Source: Delphinapterus leucas (taxonomy: Eukaryota; Chordata; Mammalia; Artiodactyla; Monodontidae). Taken from it: DNA of 64,000 nt. Below, in pieces: positions 1 through 11,235 of the stretch. A model generated the notes under the pieces. That model worked only from the letters and a program-made list of their open reading frames with translations. It did not search any database and was not told where the DNA came from. The first letter of the stretch is position 1. Every line of letters starts with the position of its first letter. The DNA lies in the NCBI RefSeq assembly GCF_002288925.2, contig NW_022098037.1, positions 7,312,901 through 7,376,900 on the forward strand, written 5' to 3'. Made by a program: the position numbers and the translations under genes.

Positions 1-779
1 GGGACCTGCTGAAGTTCTGAAGCACACAGTCTCAAAGGATTTTAGAAAGATTTGGGGCCTCAGAGTACTCAGAGATACTGAGAATTTAATAAAGTATGCA
101 TTTTCTTATTTATGTAGAGACTTTGATTTGGCCCATTAAGTGACTAAGCTGACAAGGTTCCAGTTGGCAAATAGCATAAATATTCCCGAAAGTAACCATA
201 TTCTCATCAAACTGGCTGGTTCCTTTAATTGGGAATACATTTAGTTAATGATTTTAGTTGGATTATATTAAGCATTCACCATCCTTTTAAGTGATTGTTT
301 CTGCTATTACATGGAATCACGTTACTATGAAATTTGAACTAATTCACATGAAATCAGATATGAGTCACAAGCCGATGAACTGTGGTTAATGATATCTGTT
401 ATAACTTGAAATTTTTCTTTTTTGTGTTTCTGTTAAAATATTATTAAAATGTTATGCTTTAATGACATCAACAACTCCTTTCCTTCTTTATGTTTGAACT
501 TTAGAACTACAGGAAGTGGGTCTGTTTCTTAGAATGTAAATATATCTAGTTAACTTTTCAAAATTTGGAGATTCCCTAGAACTATTTTCCAAACAAATAG
601 TGATGCCATAATGATTACAGTTAACAGTGGAACTATAGGAGCATAACACTCTTTAATAATTTAGCATTTAAAACTTTGGTTCTGAATATTTATCAAAGCT
701 ATTAATGGGGCAATCAATAAATACTCTGTGTAAAGTCCTGTGCTTAAGGAGTGAACCAATGGTTGAAGAAATGAAATAA
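1..779. other. Unassigned AT-rich non-coding sequence
   Basis: No open frame of note, no splice-site pair and no repeat that I can name. It may be intron or intergenic DNA. Confidence 0.5.
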
Positions 780-1745
780 ATCTGAGTGTTAAATGCCTAC
801 TAAGTGTCAGGGACAGTCAGTCCCAAACAAGGAAATAATCATTTCTAGATGGAGATGGTCAGAGGATTCACGGAGGATATGAGATTTGTCTTGGCTTTTG
901 AAGGGTATACAAATTTGGGGCAAAGTTAAGCAGGTTGTTTCAGATGTGAGGAATCGAGGCATCAGAGACTTGAAAATACACGGTTTATACAGGGAGAATT
1001 AATATAGAAGAATTAGAGCTTGAAATGTAGGATGAAACCAGAGTTTGGAAGTCTAGCCAAGGACTCTGGGTTTTATCTGATACTTATAAAGAGTGATTCT
1101 AAATTTTTGAAATGGGGAATGAAATCGTGAAGTAATGTTTTAGGAAGATAATGCTGGTAGTAATAGGTAGAATAGATGGAAAAGGGAGTGGCTGAAGGTA
1201 GGACGATTGATTAGAAAAGTTTTTCACTTGCCTAAAAAAAATACGATAATGTCTAGTGTACAGTAGCGGAAAGGAAAATGTAAAAGAAAAACATCATTAG
1301 GAAGAGAAAGAAGAATCAATGTAATTGTGAGATTATTCGATGTGGGAAGAAAGGGACAACATAAGATGTCAGCTTTTGGCTTAGTGTGTGATTTGAGACC
1401 TGGGTATCAGGGAGAATGGTTGCAAAACATTATCATAAATGAGAAATGGGAAAATCGCTTAGGTTGGGGTTGGGGGAGAAAAATAGTTTTCGTTTTAGGT
1501 TAATTGCTCTTGAGATGATGGCATGTTCTTTAGTAAGCAGTTGAAAATGCAGGGCTCAGTTTTGTGAGAGATAGACAGAGAGACAGACAAAGTTCAGGAC
1601 TAGTAATAAAGATTTTGATATCATCTGTATGTAAGTAATAGTTGAAGTTGGGGAGAAATACTTTAGAGTAGGATCAGCACAAGTAGTGCAAGAGTTGAGG
1701 AATTATCTCCTGGAGCCCTGTTATTGTGAGTAGGTTTATGTGCAG
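780..1745 (-). repeat. L2 LINE remnant (reverse strand)
   Basis: The + strand reads like the reverse complement of L2 3' sequence: a worn 'gcctactaagtgtcaggga' block near 797, then purine-rich text with phrases such as 'ttgagatgatgg', 'gcagttgaaaatgcaggg' and 'gatatcatctgta' that follow the order of the L2 3' region. Divergence is high and there are indels. The boundaries are approximate and the subfamily cannot be read by eye. Confidence 0.55.
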
Positions 1746-1924
1746 AGCCTATTATTTGACATTGGATTGATGTTATTCTGTGACATCAAACTCAGCAGAG
1801 TGTATTATTTTTGACATATATAACATGTTCGGGAGATAACTTTATCAATTTGTGTCCTGGTCAAATAGGGTTAAAAATTCACCCCAAAAAAAAAATTTTT
1901 ATAAATTCAGCCCCCTGGGTTCTC

Positions 1925-2062
1925 CATGTTTCTGCCTCTGATAAGTTTTCTGAACTTGGTCAAGTCATACAGCTAGTTTGGGGCTTAAATTACTCATTTG
2001 TAAAATGAGGGTGTTGGCTAGAATCATTAGATGATCTCTAAGGTGCTTCCAGTTCCTTGATC
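1925..2062 (+). repeat. MIR-type SINE fragment
   Basis: The block around 1955-2050 runs 'gaacttggtcaagtcatac', then 'ctcatttgtaaaatgaggg', then 'gatgatctctaaggtgc', the order seen in MIR/MIR3-type core-SINEs on the sense strand. Only the 3' half is recognisable. It is an old mammalian insertion. Confidence 0.5.
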
Positions 2063-2480
2063 CCAGTGTCAATTTCTAGGGTACTTCTCTAATTTAGCTG
2101 ATTGACTTGAGTCTTACCAGCAGGGAGCAGACTGCTCCATAGTTTCTTGCGGGCATAGCTATCTCTTTGGAGGACTGATGGTCTAGGGGGAGTTCTGAGT
2201 AGCGTTCCTAAACCCACATTATCTTGGAAGGGCTTTATATTTACAATCCTTTTAGAGGACCTTTTCAATCTACAGTAGCTGGGTATCAAGAAAAAAATCT
2301 TTGAGTTAATGAAAGCTGTTTGTGACAAATTAGTTATAGTTCTACATGGCATGTTCTCTACTCTACTCAAGGCTTCTCTACCAGGAGAAGCTTGAAAGTA
2401 GATTCATTGTTGAGTCCTTCTAGACCTTTAATTTCAAGAACTTGGTGTAGACTAATGAGTGTATTTTTTTTTTCTTGATG
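2063..2480. other. Unassigned sequence
   Basis: The reverse strand is open for 93 codons (2089-2370) and has a donor-like CTG|GTAAGA near 2117. I see no matching acceptor, no conserved motif and no family resemblance, so I do not call a gene. It ends where the Tigger element begins. Confidence 0.4.
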
Positions 2481-2482
2481 TA

Positions 2483-3713
2483 CAGTTGACCCTTGAACAA
2501 CACAAGTTTGTACTGCATGGGTCCACTTACACGCAGATTTTTTTCAATAAATATATTGAAAAATTTTTGGAAATTTGCAAGAATTAAAAAACTCTCAGAT
2601 AAACCACATAGACTAGAAATATTTTTAAAAATAAGAAAAAAGTTATGTATGTCATGAATGCATAAAATATATATAGATACTAGTCTATCATTACATAGGC
2701 ATAAGTTGAGTGATATTTAACATAAAATTAATAAAGTATTCGTTCTTTTACTGTTTTATAACTTTGCTTTCAAAGAATTATATTACTGTACAGTATGCCT
2801 CTCTCTCGTAACTGGAGAAACTGCATATCAGCTATTATAACAGGTAAGTGCTTTTAAAAAATATAACAATGTTTCCAAAACTGTATTATGAATATAACTG
2901 TAATACTGTATGCCATAAAAAATTTATAATGATTCATTCATTAGCATAGAGGCTAGGCTACTGTGAAGCAATCTTATCGATTATACTAGGCTAACATAAA
3001 GCAATCATATTGCTGCTTCATTATCAATTCATGAATTCAGTTATACCTGTAAATAAATATGAATTTATTTTTCATAATATATTTTTATTTTTGATACCTA
3101 GTGTTAGTAATACATAAATATCTACAATGTTTTATATTATATAAGACAATTTTTTTTTTTTTTTTTTTTGCGGTACGCGGGCCTCTCGCTGTTGTGGCCT
3201 CTCCCGTTGCGGAGCACAGGCTCCGGACGCGCAGGCTCAGCGGCCATGGCTCACGGGCCTAGCCGCTCCGCGGCATGTGGGATCTTCCCGGACCGGGGCG
3301 CGAACCCGTGTCCCCTGCATCGGCAGGCGGACTCTCAACCACTGCGCCACCAGGGAAGCCCTAAGACAATATTGATGTACATACTGATAGACAGATGATT
3401 TCATCTTGTACACAGATGAAATAAACTTATAGTATCAATAAATACAGTATAGTACTGTAAATGTATTTTCTCTTCCTTATGATTTCTTAATAACATTTTC
3501 TTTTCTCTAGCTTACTTTATTGTAAGAATACAGTATATAATACATATAACATACAAAATATATGTTAATCAACTATTTATGTCATTGATAAGGTTTCTGG
3601 TGAACAGTAGGCTATTAGTAGTTTAGTTTTGGGGGAATCAAAAGTTATACATGAATTTTCAACTGCGTGGGGGGTCAGCATCCTTAACCCCTGCATTGTT
3701 CAAGGGTCCACTG
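2483..3713. mobile_element. Tigger1/MER2-type DNA transposon, internally deleted, split by a SINE
   Basis: A pogo-like DNA transposon of the Tigger group. The left terminal repeat CAGTTGACCCTTGAACAAC (2483-2501) is matched by its inverse at 3697-3713 (GTTCAAGGGTCCACTG). TA dinucleotides flank both ends (2481-2482 and 3714-3715), the expected Tigger target duplication. Without the SINE it is about 1.0 kb, longer than the ~0.35-kb MER2 MITE but shorter than full-length Tigger1 (about 2.4 kb), so it is a deletion derivative. No transposase frame survives. The internal text near 3480-3620 matches the MER2-like terminal region in inverted order. The Tigger1/MER2 name is from memory. Confidence 0.85.
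3151..3361 (-). mobile_element. CHR-type tRNA-derived SINE, short subtype
   Basis: A short GC-rich CHR SINE in reverse orientation. The + strand starts with a T run (the A-tail), continues with GCGGTACGCGGGCCTCTC and ends with the reversed tRNA-like head CCACCAGGGAAGCCC. The TSD TAAGACAAT is at 3142-3150 and 3362-3370. It keeps many CpGs and little decay, so it is young. It lies inside the Tigger element and is therefore younger than it. SINEs of this form point to Cetacea. Confidence 0.93.
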
Positions 3714-3715
3714 TA

Positions 3716-5084
3716 CAATCAATTTGTAGAAGGTTTGAGATGTATAATTTAACAGATTTTAAGTTTCCACCAGGTATGAAGCATTGTGGAAAGGAAGAAG
3801 AAAGGGTAAATAAATGTACCAAGATGAATAAGGTACAATATCTGTCTTCAAGGAAGTATATTGTTTAATAGGAGAGCCTAGAATATAAACAAATACTCCA
3901 CGTGAGTAGTACAGCAGAAGGAAGTGCTGAGTGTAGGATGACTGAGATTCCAGACTTGTGTTGCAAATTGGAATAACTGTTTTGTATGTGCTATTCCTAA
4001 ATTCTGCCTGAGCAGGTGGATGTTTGTCAGTATCACTCAGGTCTTGGGTCTTAAGTAATTGATCGGCTTACTTTGAGCAAAGGTCTATGAAGGGTTTTAG
4101 TCTATCTCATTAACCAACTTAGATGATAGCATATTGTTCATGTAAGACATGCAAAAGGACTAACTCACTGAAAATGGTTGACTAGTTATAAATAGACACT
4201 AAATTTTTGGCAAGATGGAGATGAAAGCTTTTGTGAAATTATACAGTTGTGGCAAGATATTGTCAACTGTTGCACTAGTATTCAGATCATTGGACAAATC
4301 ACATCAACATTGTCAGTATGCTACTTAGTAGACAGGCATGTTGGCATAAACAAGTTATCAAGCTGCAGACTAAACTGAAGACCTATAAAGGAACGATGCT
4401 TTATAGAACATTCTATGGTACTACATTTGTTATGTACATCATATCCAACTTCTGGATGAGTGTCATCTTTAGATTTTCTGTGTTGAATTTAACATAAACG
4501 TGACAAAGTTAGAGTTATAAATAAATGTATGGAATTTATGTCATTCAGAGTGCTTGCTAAAATATTCTTGTTCTATAATGTTACTCATCTGAAAGATAAC
4601 TGTTTTCTGGTGGTAAAAAGATGTTCTTTCCTGTTTTGTACTTGTACATTTTTTTTTCAATTTAACACATCAAATGACAGAAATTAGAATATTGAGGATA
4701 AATGGTCATAGGTGCTTTGACTAAACTTCCAGACTTAAAGAGTGTCACAAAGCTAGGAAGGCTGGAAAGTGATTTGTTGGGGGGCAGCTACAAACTTCAG
4801 CTCATTAGGAAAGCCTTTGAAAAGTTTGACTGTTTAATGGAGGGATAAATCTGTCTAAACTGTGATAAAAGTTCTGATCCCAGATTTGTGTCACTAGGTT
4901 TTGAGTAGGAACAATCCTACAAATAACTTGCAAGATGTGTGACCTGAATGAGGGCCTCAAAAAGTCTAAGCCACCCCAAAGGTATGTTTCCATTGGCTCT
5001 AAGCCCCCAGACCCTGCCCTGAGTGACTCTGTATATTGTGTTTAAAGAGCCCTTGTTAAAATGAGCTTTATTATCTGGCAGGAG
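3716..5084. other. Unassigned AT-rich non-coding sequence
   Basis: Short open frames at 3629-3868 (mostly Tigger end) and 4805-4993 have no recognisable product. No splice-site pair or repeat could be named here. Confidence 0.45.
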
Positions 5085-5735
5085 TAACACCTTAATAATA
5101 TTAGCTAATATTCAAGTGCTTAAATCTTAGTTAATGCTTAGCATACCTTTATGAAGTTGATACTATTGTATTTAATCATTTTTAAGATGTATTTTTTTTT
5201 CACATTTTGACATTGAAATGTATCTTAGAATCAGTGGTATCTTGCAAGCATAATTTAGAACATTCTTTTCTTTCCTCATGGCTTGTAAAATCATGGTGAG
5301 ACTGACAATAGAAGGTATCATAGATTAGATGAAATGTGATATTAGCCACCATCCCCCTTTACCCAATCTTACCTAAAAGAAAACTGGGGGACTTCCCTGG
5401 TGGTCCAGTGGGGAAAACTCTGTGCTCCCAATGCAGAGGACCCAGGTTCGATCCCTGGTCGGGGAACTAGATTCCACATGCAGGCCGCAACTAAGAAGGC
5501 TGCATGCCACAACTAAGAAGTCCTCATGCTGCAAAGAAGATCCTGTGTGCCACAACTACGACCTGGCACAGCCTAAATAAATAAATATTTAAGAAAAAAA
5601 AGAAAACTGGGACATGAAGTTAAGCAAGCTGTTTAAGATCACAGAACTGATAAGTATTTGAGCCAGGATTCCGCAGAGTTGTCTTAGCTCAATCCAGGAC
5701 CAATGCTTATAACCACACCATGCTGCCTTCTGGTA
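5085..5735 (-). repeat. MIR SINE, split by a CHR SINE
   Basis: The + strand shows reverse-complement MIR. Near 5095-5170 is the 'tattcaagtgctt ... gcttagcata' part; after the inserted SINE, 'gaagttaagcaagctgttt', 'gatcacagaactgataag' and 'gagccaggattc' follow the usual MIR core and head order. The sequence between 5190 and 5375 is too decayed to assign base by base. MIR is much older than the CHR insertion that interrupts it. Confidence 0.6.
5389..5598 (+). mobile_element. CHR-type tRNA-derived SINE, forward orientation
   Basis: Starts with GGGACTTCCCTGGTGGTCCAG, the tRNA-like head with an A-box-like segment, followed by a B-box-like GGTTCGATCCC near 5446-5456. It continues with the 'gccgcaactaagaaggctgc' body and ends in (AAATA)n and an A tail. 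The TSD AAAGAAAACTGGG is at 5376-5388 and 5599-5611. It is more diverged than the short GC-rich copies, so probably an older CHR subfamily. It is the only full forward-strand CHR copy here. Confidence 0.9.
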
Positions 5736-7429
5736 ATCTAGCAAAATTGGTATATCTGAATAAGCATCCTCACAGAGCTGCGCACTTTGGAAAGTGGAGA
5801 TGGGAAGAAAGGGAATTTGCAAGGACCACAGTGGACTGCTGAGTTAAGAGGTACGGTAGAGTACCCTTGGCAGCCAGGGTAATCATAAGGAAAATAGACC
5901 CTGAGAGGACGGAAAAGCTACAGGAATGTTGGGAAGCCCTGAAGGTGAAGGCCACCCACTTCACTGTTTTGTCCAGGGCCAGACCTCTGTGTGCAAAAAC
6001 TTCTAAATGGATACAGAAAGAAAATCCTTATGTAGCAGGGAAAGTTATTTATCTGTATCTCTCATCTGTACCTATATATTTATATTTATACCTATACCTA
6101 TGTCTATGTATATATATTTGAAAGAGAGATTTGTATTGTGCTTTTTTAAAGGAAACATTAGATTATTAACAAACTTTTCTTATCCTACATTTAGATTTTA
6201 TAATTTTGTGTTATTCATTTTTTTTACTTGCTTATTTTATTCTCACAGTGCTTAGCACGCTCAATGTACCTGGAAGGTCAAGCATTTATTTAATAAATTT
6301 ATTGAATAACTGAATAATAACTTTCTTGGTGCAGGTACTACGCAGAATCTTGGAAGCCTGTTTGGGTTAGAAGAAAGATGCTTTAAGTGGGGCTGGGGCA
6401 CCTCTCAAAGAGTTTCATCAGCAGCAGAAATAACAAAGAGTACTGCAGTTTCTATTCCTGCTTGTCAAGAAATGAAGTAGGCATTTAATTTAAGGCAGTC
6501 AGGATCTAGCACTGCTGCTCTGCCTCCGACAGTAAAGATGAGCCAAGGAAAAGACAAGCCAGAGAAAAGACTCTGTCATTACTCCCTGTCAGCCCCAGTG
6601 ACCATTCACACAAACACAACACAGACCAACATGTACGAGTACACACACACATATATAAATTTTTGTATTTTCTTTTGCCTATGTGTCTAGTCAGCTCAAA
6701 TGGGTTGACTCGTGTTTTGGCTCACATAACCAAACCAGACTCTTTGGCTCAGCTCTACCTGCAAACTTTCTGGCCTGCTTGGGTATAGTGAAGTGGTTTG
6801 AGTTTCTGAGAACAAATAATTAGGCTCTAGATGAAGGCCAGGGTTATACAAAACCCATTCGTTTCTGCCTCTGTGGGTTCTGTGACCCCGTGAAAAGGAA
6901 AAAGTTAGATTAGGACAGTGCTCAGCTACGTGAGCTTCATGCGATTTTTTTCCTTTTAGTGTTATTAGAACATGTGTTTAATTATTGTTGTTCTAGGCTT
7001 GATAAGCTTAGAGATTCATATCTTTAAATTACATCTCCCTTAATCAACCACATACAACATCTTGGATTCAGAATTAGTGTTGGTGTGGACCAGATTGCTG
7101 ACCTTGTCTTTTTTATTTAGTCTCATCCCTTGGGCTTCAAACGTAAATGAAGTTTCGAACTAGGCATAAGAGCATCATCAACTCAAAGAGGCTGAGAATA
7201 TGTTTACTTATTTTATTAGATCTACTCCACCATTTTTCTACATCTTTTTATGGGTTTTTTTTTCTCACTTTGTAGGTATTTTTTCTTTATCAGGGACAGA
7301 GCATCTAGAAATTCTTCTCTAAGCCCTTTTCCAAATCATGAATCACCTGACTATAATTACTTACTCACATACCCTCTCAAATAACTTTCAGTGAACTGCG
7401 TGCATGTCCATTTACCCAGAGGCAACTAC
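5736..7429. other. Unassigned non-coding sequence
   Basis: Contains a short (CA)n(TA)n patch near 6640-6660 and an AT-rich segment at 6050-6120. Two overlapping frames at 5867-6255 are low-complexity in their second half and have no family resemblance. No gene or named repeat is supported. Confidence 0.45.
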
Positions 7430-8975
7430 TAATATTATTTTTATAGAAATTACAGACATTTAATTTCCTAAGAAAAGCACAGCCTTGTCTGTTAAGCTTG
7501 AGGTAGGTAGGGAAGAAGGTAGGAAGCACCCTTCTCGTACTCAAGCTCAGAACTCATGTCCAGAGGAAACGAAACAGAAACCACCTTCCCAAATGGTGGA
7601 GCTTTTCATTTCCTAAGTGGTAGCGGGAGGGGAGTGGTGGTCAGCTCAGTGGGCCAACTTTCTTTTTCCGATCTCATTTATCAGATGGTGTTTTGGGATT
7701 CAGGGATTATCAGTATCACCTATGAGTTATTAATAGAATTGAAAGTTATTTGTATCAGTGAGAGGTGGGAGAAGGCAGATGATAATAGGAATAGTTACTC
7801 ATATTGTATGGGACGGGGAGATGAGGTCAGAGGAGGGAAGGAATAGTCCGAGGAATAAATAAAAGTCAACTAGATAGTCATTATTCCACTCCCAAATAAA
7901 TTTTTTTGTAATCATAATTCCTTAAATGGAAAATAAGGACAACACTCTTTTGAGAAATTGGTTTAAAACCCAATACTTGGGTATTAGATAGACAAGCTGG
8001 AGAGGTGTGTTTTGTCTTTCATTTTTGTGTTTATCTTCACCCTTTGCCTTTTCAAGCCACAGGCAAAAGCTCCACCATCCTTAGAGATTCTGGTTACTTA
8101 CTAATTTGAATCATATTCTTTTAATTTCAAAGATATCAATTCCTTTTCAATCTAACACATTCTGGAGGTTGGTACGGAAAGTAAAGAGAAAGAAGGTGAG
8201 AAAACATCAGATTAAAAGGGTTTGGAAGTGAACACTGGACATACTCCCTCATGGTACAAGTGCAGTGTTATAACTGTTCAATGGTGATTTAGTAACTGCT
8301 GAATTTTTAGTTTCCATGTGCTTCTTCTTTTTTTTTTTCTTGGAAATGCCAGAGAATGTTGCTTGGGTCCTTCGACAACTGACTTGGTCTGATTCTCACG
8401 ACACAATGTAGTAATCAGTCTGGGGTCTGTACTTTTCATTGGAACACTGAAAACTTACAGTTCAGCAAAGATTAGAAGGGTGATTCCATTGGAACTGCAC
8501 TAGCATTGGTCATTTGCCACATGAAGACAGCCAGATCTTTCACCAGAAAGAAACACATGATGGGCTTTGGGCCCCTGTTGATGGGGTCACTCTTAATTAT
8601 GGAAAACTTCTGAAAATAGCTTGATTACATGGCCTTTTGACTTCTGTACAGCTTGGATGACAGACTTGTAGACCCTGAAGCTGATGGTGACAAAGAGGAG
8701 AGCCAGGATGATGTAAGAAGCCACAGTGATGATGCTGAAATCTCCAGGGTAAGTAGCACTATCAGTGTGGAGCAAGAACCAAGCTCATCTTTCTTCACCT
8801 TGTGCCAGAAAATCAGACGGTGCATTGCAAAGGAGGCTACAGAGCAGGTTCCCAGGCAACTCCCTCCCGTGTCCCCTCCCCCTATCACTAGGTGTGGAAG
8901 GTTGGGCCCCAGAGGACAAAGAGGATTTAGATGGAATTGACTGGCTTCCAATGGCTCTACCATGGGCTTTTCCAA
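7430..8975 (-). pseudogene. RTN3P: Processed pseudogene of reticulon-3 (RTN3), short-isoform mRNA
   Basis: A retrocopy of an RTN3-like mRNA, read on the reverse strand. Reticulons are ER membrane-shaping proteins with two long hydrophobic hairpins. From about 8963 the translation starts MVEP, then GGGDTGG, then HRLIFWHKVKK, matching the start of the short isoform and its reticulon-homology domain (family form HDLIFWRDVKK). A frameshift near 8765-8775 moves the reading to a second frame with [20 protein letters not shown] and IQAVQKS, the first hydrophobic hairpin; a deletion then removes part of the loop before SEVFHN. In-frame stops follow at once (about 8590), yet remnants such as NGITLLIFAEL and NQTKSV continue to a Lys-rich end near 8315. 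Below 8315 the sequence to about 7430 resembles the RTN3 3' UTR. There are no introns. RTN3 rather than RTN4 or RTN1 is chosen from [12 protein letters not shown] and VFHN. Protein and UTR comparisons are from memory. Confidence 0.85.
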
Positions 8976-9070
8976 GGAGGGCAGGGGAGAAAGAGGGGAA
9001 ATAAAATAATCACACTGTCGGCCCTCCCAAGTCCCATCACTCCTTCTGGTTCGTGCTTATACTCTGACTA

Positions 9071-9325
9071 CTAGTAATGTTTTGATATATAGCCTTCCAG
9101 ACTTTCTCTATTATTTTATATGTTAACTAGAACTTTTCTTATTTAATATTTCACTTAAAAATCCCTTATCCCTTTGCATTTTTCCCCACTGAAAGGGTTC
9201 CCTAATTGTTTCCTTTTGTCTCTCTGCCCCTGCCCTAATCCCATTCCCCTGAGGTAGATTCTAGTAATGTTTTGATATATAGCCTTCCAGACTTCCTCAA
9301 TTATTTTATATGCTAACTGGAACCA
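9071..9325. repeat. Local direct duplication of about 65 bp
   Basis: The block beginning CTAGTAATGTTTTGATATAT at 9071 recurs at 9261 with only a few differences over about 65 bp ('agccttccagactt', then 'ttattttatatg' and 'taact'). The offset is 190 bp and the intervening sequence is CT-rich. It is either a local segmental duplication or two hits of one diverged interspersed repeat. Confidence 0.8.
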
Positions 9326-9329
9326 TGAC

Positions 9330-9540
9330 TGTTTTCACTGGATGGAACCTTGGAGATCATCTTTCCATCTCTCCTTACCCCCTCCCACTAAACCTTCCCC
9401 CCCCACCACTGCAGGCTTCCAGAAGATACATAAGCTAAATGCCCCACCTGAAACACCACCTCAGCCAGTGATTGGCAGAACTTGGACTAGAACCCAGGTC
9501 TTTTCAGTCCTAGTTAAATGATCTTTCTGCTGCTTTCCAC
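9330..9540 (-). repeat. Possible MIR-type fragment
   Basis: The + strand block near 9465-9530 (ATTGGCAGAACTTGGACTAG followed by AACCCAGGTCTTTTCAG) matches the reversed MIR head 'gcagagccgggattcgaacccaggtct'. The upstream part, including the C run at 9399-9408, is not assignable. Confidence 0.45.
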
Positions 9541-11004
9541 AACTTTATTTTTTAGCCTGTTTCATGACCTAAAGAAGCAGTTTCTGTAAGATGGATTTAA
9601 GTGGTTTATGGCCAGATTTAGTTTACAAGGTGACCATTCATTTCCTGATGGAAAACAAGCAAACAGGCAAACCAACAAATAACCTTCTAACCAAATAGAA
9701 ATGGCTATGGTTCGTCTCCTCTGTTCCTCCTTTGGCCTCAGTGACTGGCCTACAGGCTCAGTGCTCTGCTTTCCTGGAGCAGCTTTCTTGTACTGAGATC
9801 ATCCTTAGATCCATCTATCATACAGTCAGCTTTTGCTTCTTATTCTGTTTTCTTATTGGTCACTTGCTTTGGGCATAGGTACAGCTCTCCCTGCTTTCTC
9901 TTCAAGTGCTCCCAGAAAAACTGAACTTAAACCAGCCAGGCCATTCGAGTTGCTGATTTTCTGGGTATGTTCAAGGTGTTCCCCATAAAAACCAGGACTC
10001 TCCCCTGGTGTGGGACATCATGTTTCTTTTTCCATACCTTCCATACCTGAAATTTATAGCTTGACCAGTAAATTCTGACCCACCTTAAACTGCTAGTCTT
10101 GACTTTTTCTTTAAATTTTTAAACGGACCCCTCTCCAAGCTTTCTAAGTTCAACTCGAGCACACACATACATCTCCATTTATAGTTAGAAAACACACACT
10201 TTCACAAAATAACACTAATAAAAACCTTGGGGTCTCACTCTACCTCCACCCTTCTTTCGCCCCAATCACTCTCAGAACTTCTCAGTCACCTGGCCCACCT
10301 CGAAGTGCTAGGATCAATCTTCCCACCAGGCCTAGATCTTTGGACTTTGTTCAAAGTCCATCATGTCTTCTGAGTTATAGTAAACATGCTTACTTTAACT
10401 GTAGTTCGATCTCTGACAGACAGAATTCATAGTGATCTTTGGATATGGGGATTCTTTTTTTTTTTTGAACAAACTTGTTTTCAAGGAAGAACATGTCAGA
10501 GAGTGAATGCCAAAGAGACCCACTTTGCAAATATAATGTGCAGTTAATAGAATACAAGTGAGCTCTTCTGAGTTTGATGGTGGTGGTTGTTGCTTGGGGA
10601 TCTCTTTCTTTCACCTAAGCCTCTGCCTGTTGTTGTTTCCCCTCACGTGTGCTTGTGCGTGTGCCGTGGGGGACATTAAACAAGCACCGTCTTGTTTCAT
10701 GTGATTTTGCAGAATAATGCTCTCGTGTTTACCTTTCATATCCACTTTAAGGATGGAATCTGTTTTACAACTGGGACTGCTGCTATGACAAATTCTGTAG
10801 CATTGCCTTCAGTTCAGGCACATGCCTCTGAAACCTTAATCACTAACAGATGCTGCTCTGAATCAAGAATTCCCCTCTCTGGCTACTCAGCCTGAGCAAT
10901 GAGCTGCCTAACTTGGATCCTACAGGCTTCTTGAGAAACTCCACAGGCTGCCTTACTAGCACACTGGTAACATGCAGAAGATTGATATTTTCCAGGCCCA
11001 AGCA
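9541..11004. other. Unassigned non-coding sequence
   Basis: Low-complexity T run at 10456-10466. Frames at 10390-10614 (-), 10692-10895 (+) and 10913-11104 (+) are 63-74 codons and resemble nothing known. No convincing acceptor-donor pair. Confidence 0.4.
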
Positions 11005-11235
11005 GGACTTTGAAATAATACCTAGCAGTTGTAGAGAGCTATTTATTTTCCCCTCCTCCTACAAGTGTTTTCACATACATGATCTCATTTTATCCTTCAA
11101 ATAGTCCTTGGAGTTAAATAGGGAAAACAGTATTTTCCCCTAGGAACCTGAGGTCCAGAGCTGTTAAGTAACTTGCTCAAGGTCACACATTAGCCTTGAC
11201 TCCTAGTCTGGTGTTCCTTCTACTAAAATGACACT
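11005..11235 (-). repeat. MIR SINE fragment
   Basis: The + strand gives reverse-complement MIR: 'acatgatctcattttatcct', a weak 'ttggagttaaatagg', then 'cctgaggtccagagctgtta', 'gtaacttgctcaaggtcac' and 'actcctagtctggtg'. Order and spacing match the MIR core. Confidence 0.8.

Noticed and set aside
2841..2850. CAG|GTAAGT-like donor
   Set aside because: It lies inside the Tigger transposon with no matching acceptor.
3168..3398. 76-codon Arg/Pro-rich + frame (similar frame at 33991-34227)
   Set aside because: Both are CHR SINE sequence read in one frame; they recur wherever the short SINE occurs.
8740..8760. Donor-like AGGGTAAGTA on the + strand
   Set aside because: It is the antisense of the RTN3 retrocopy coding region; no exon context.
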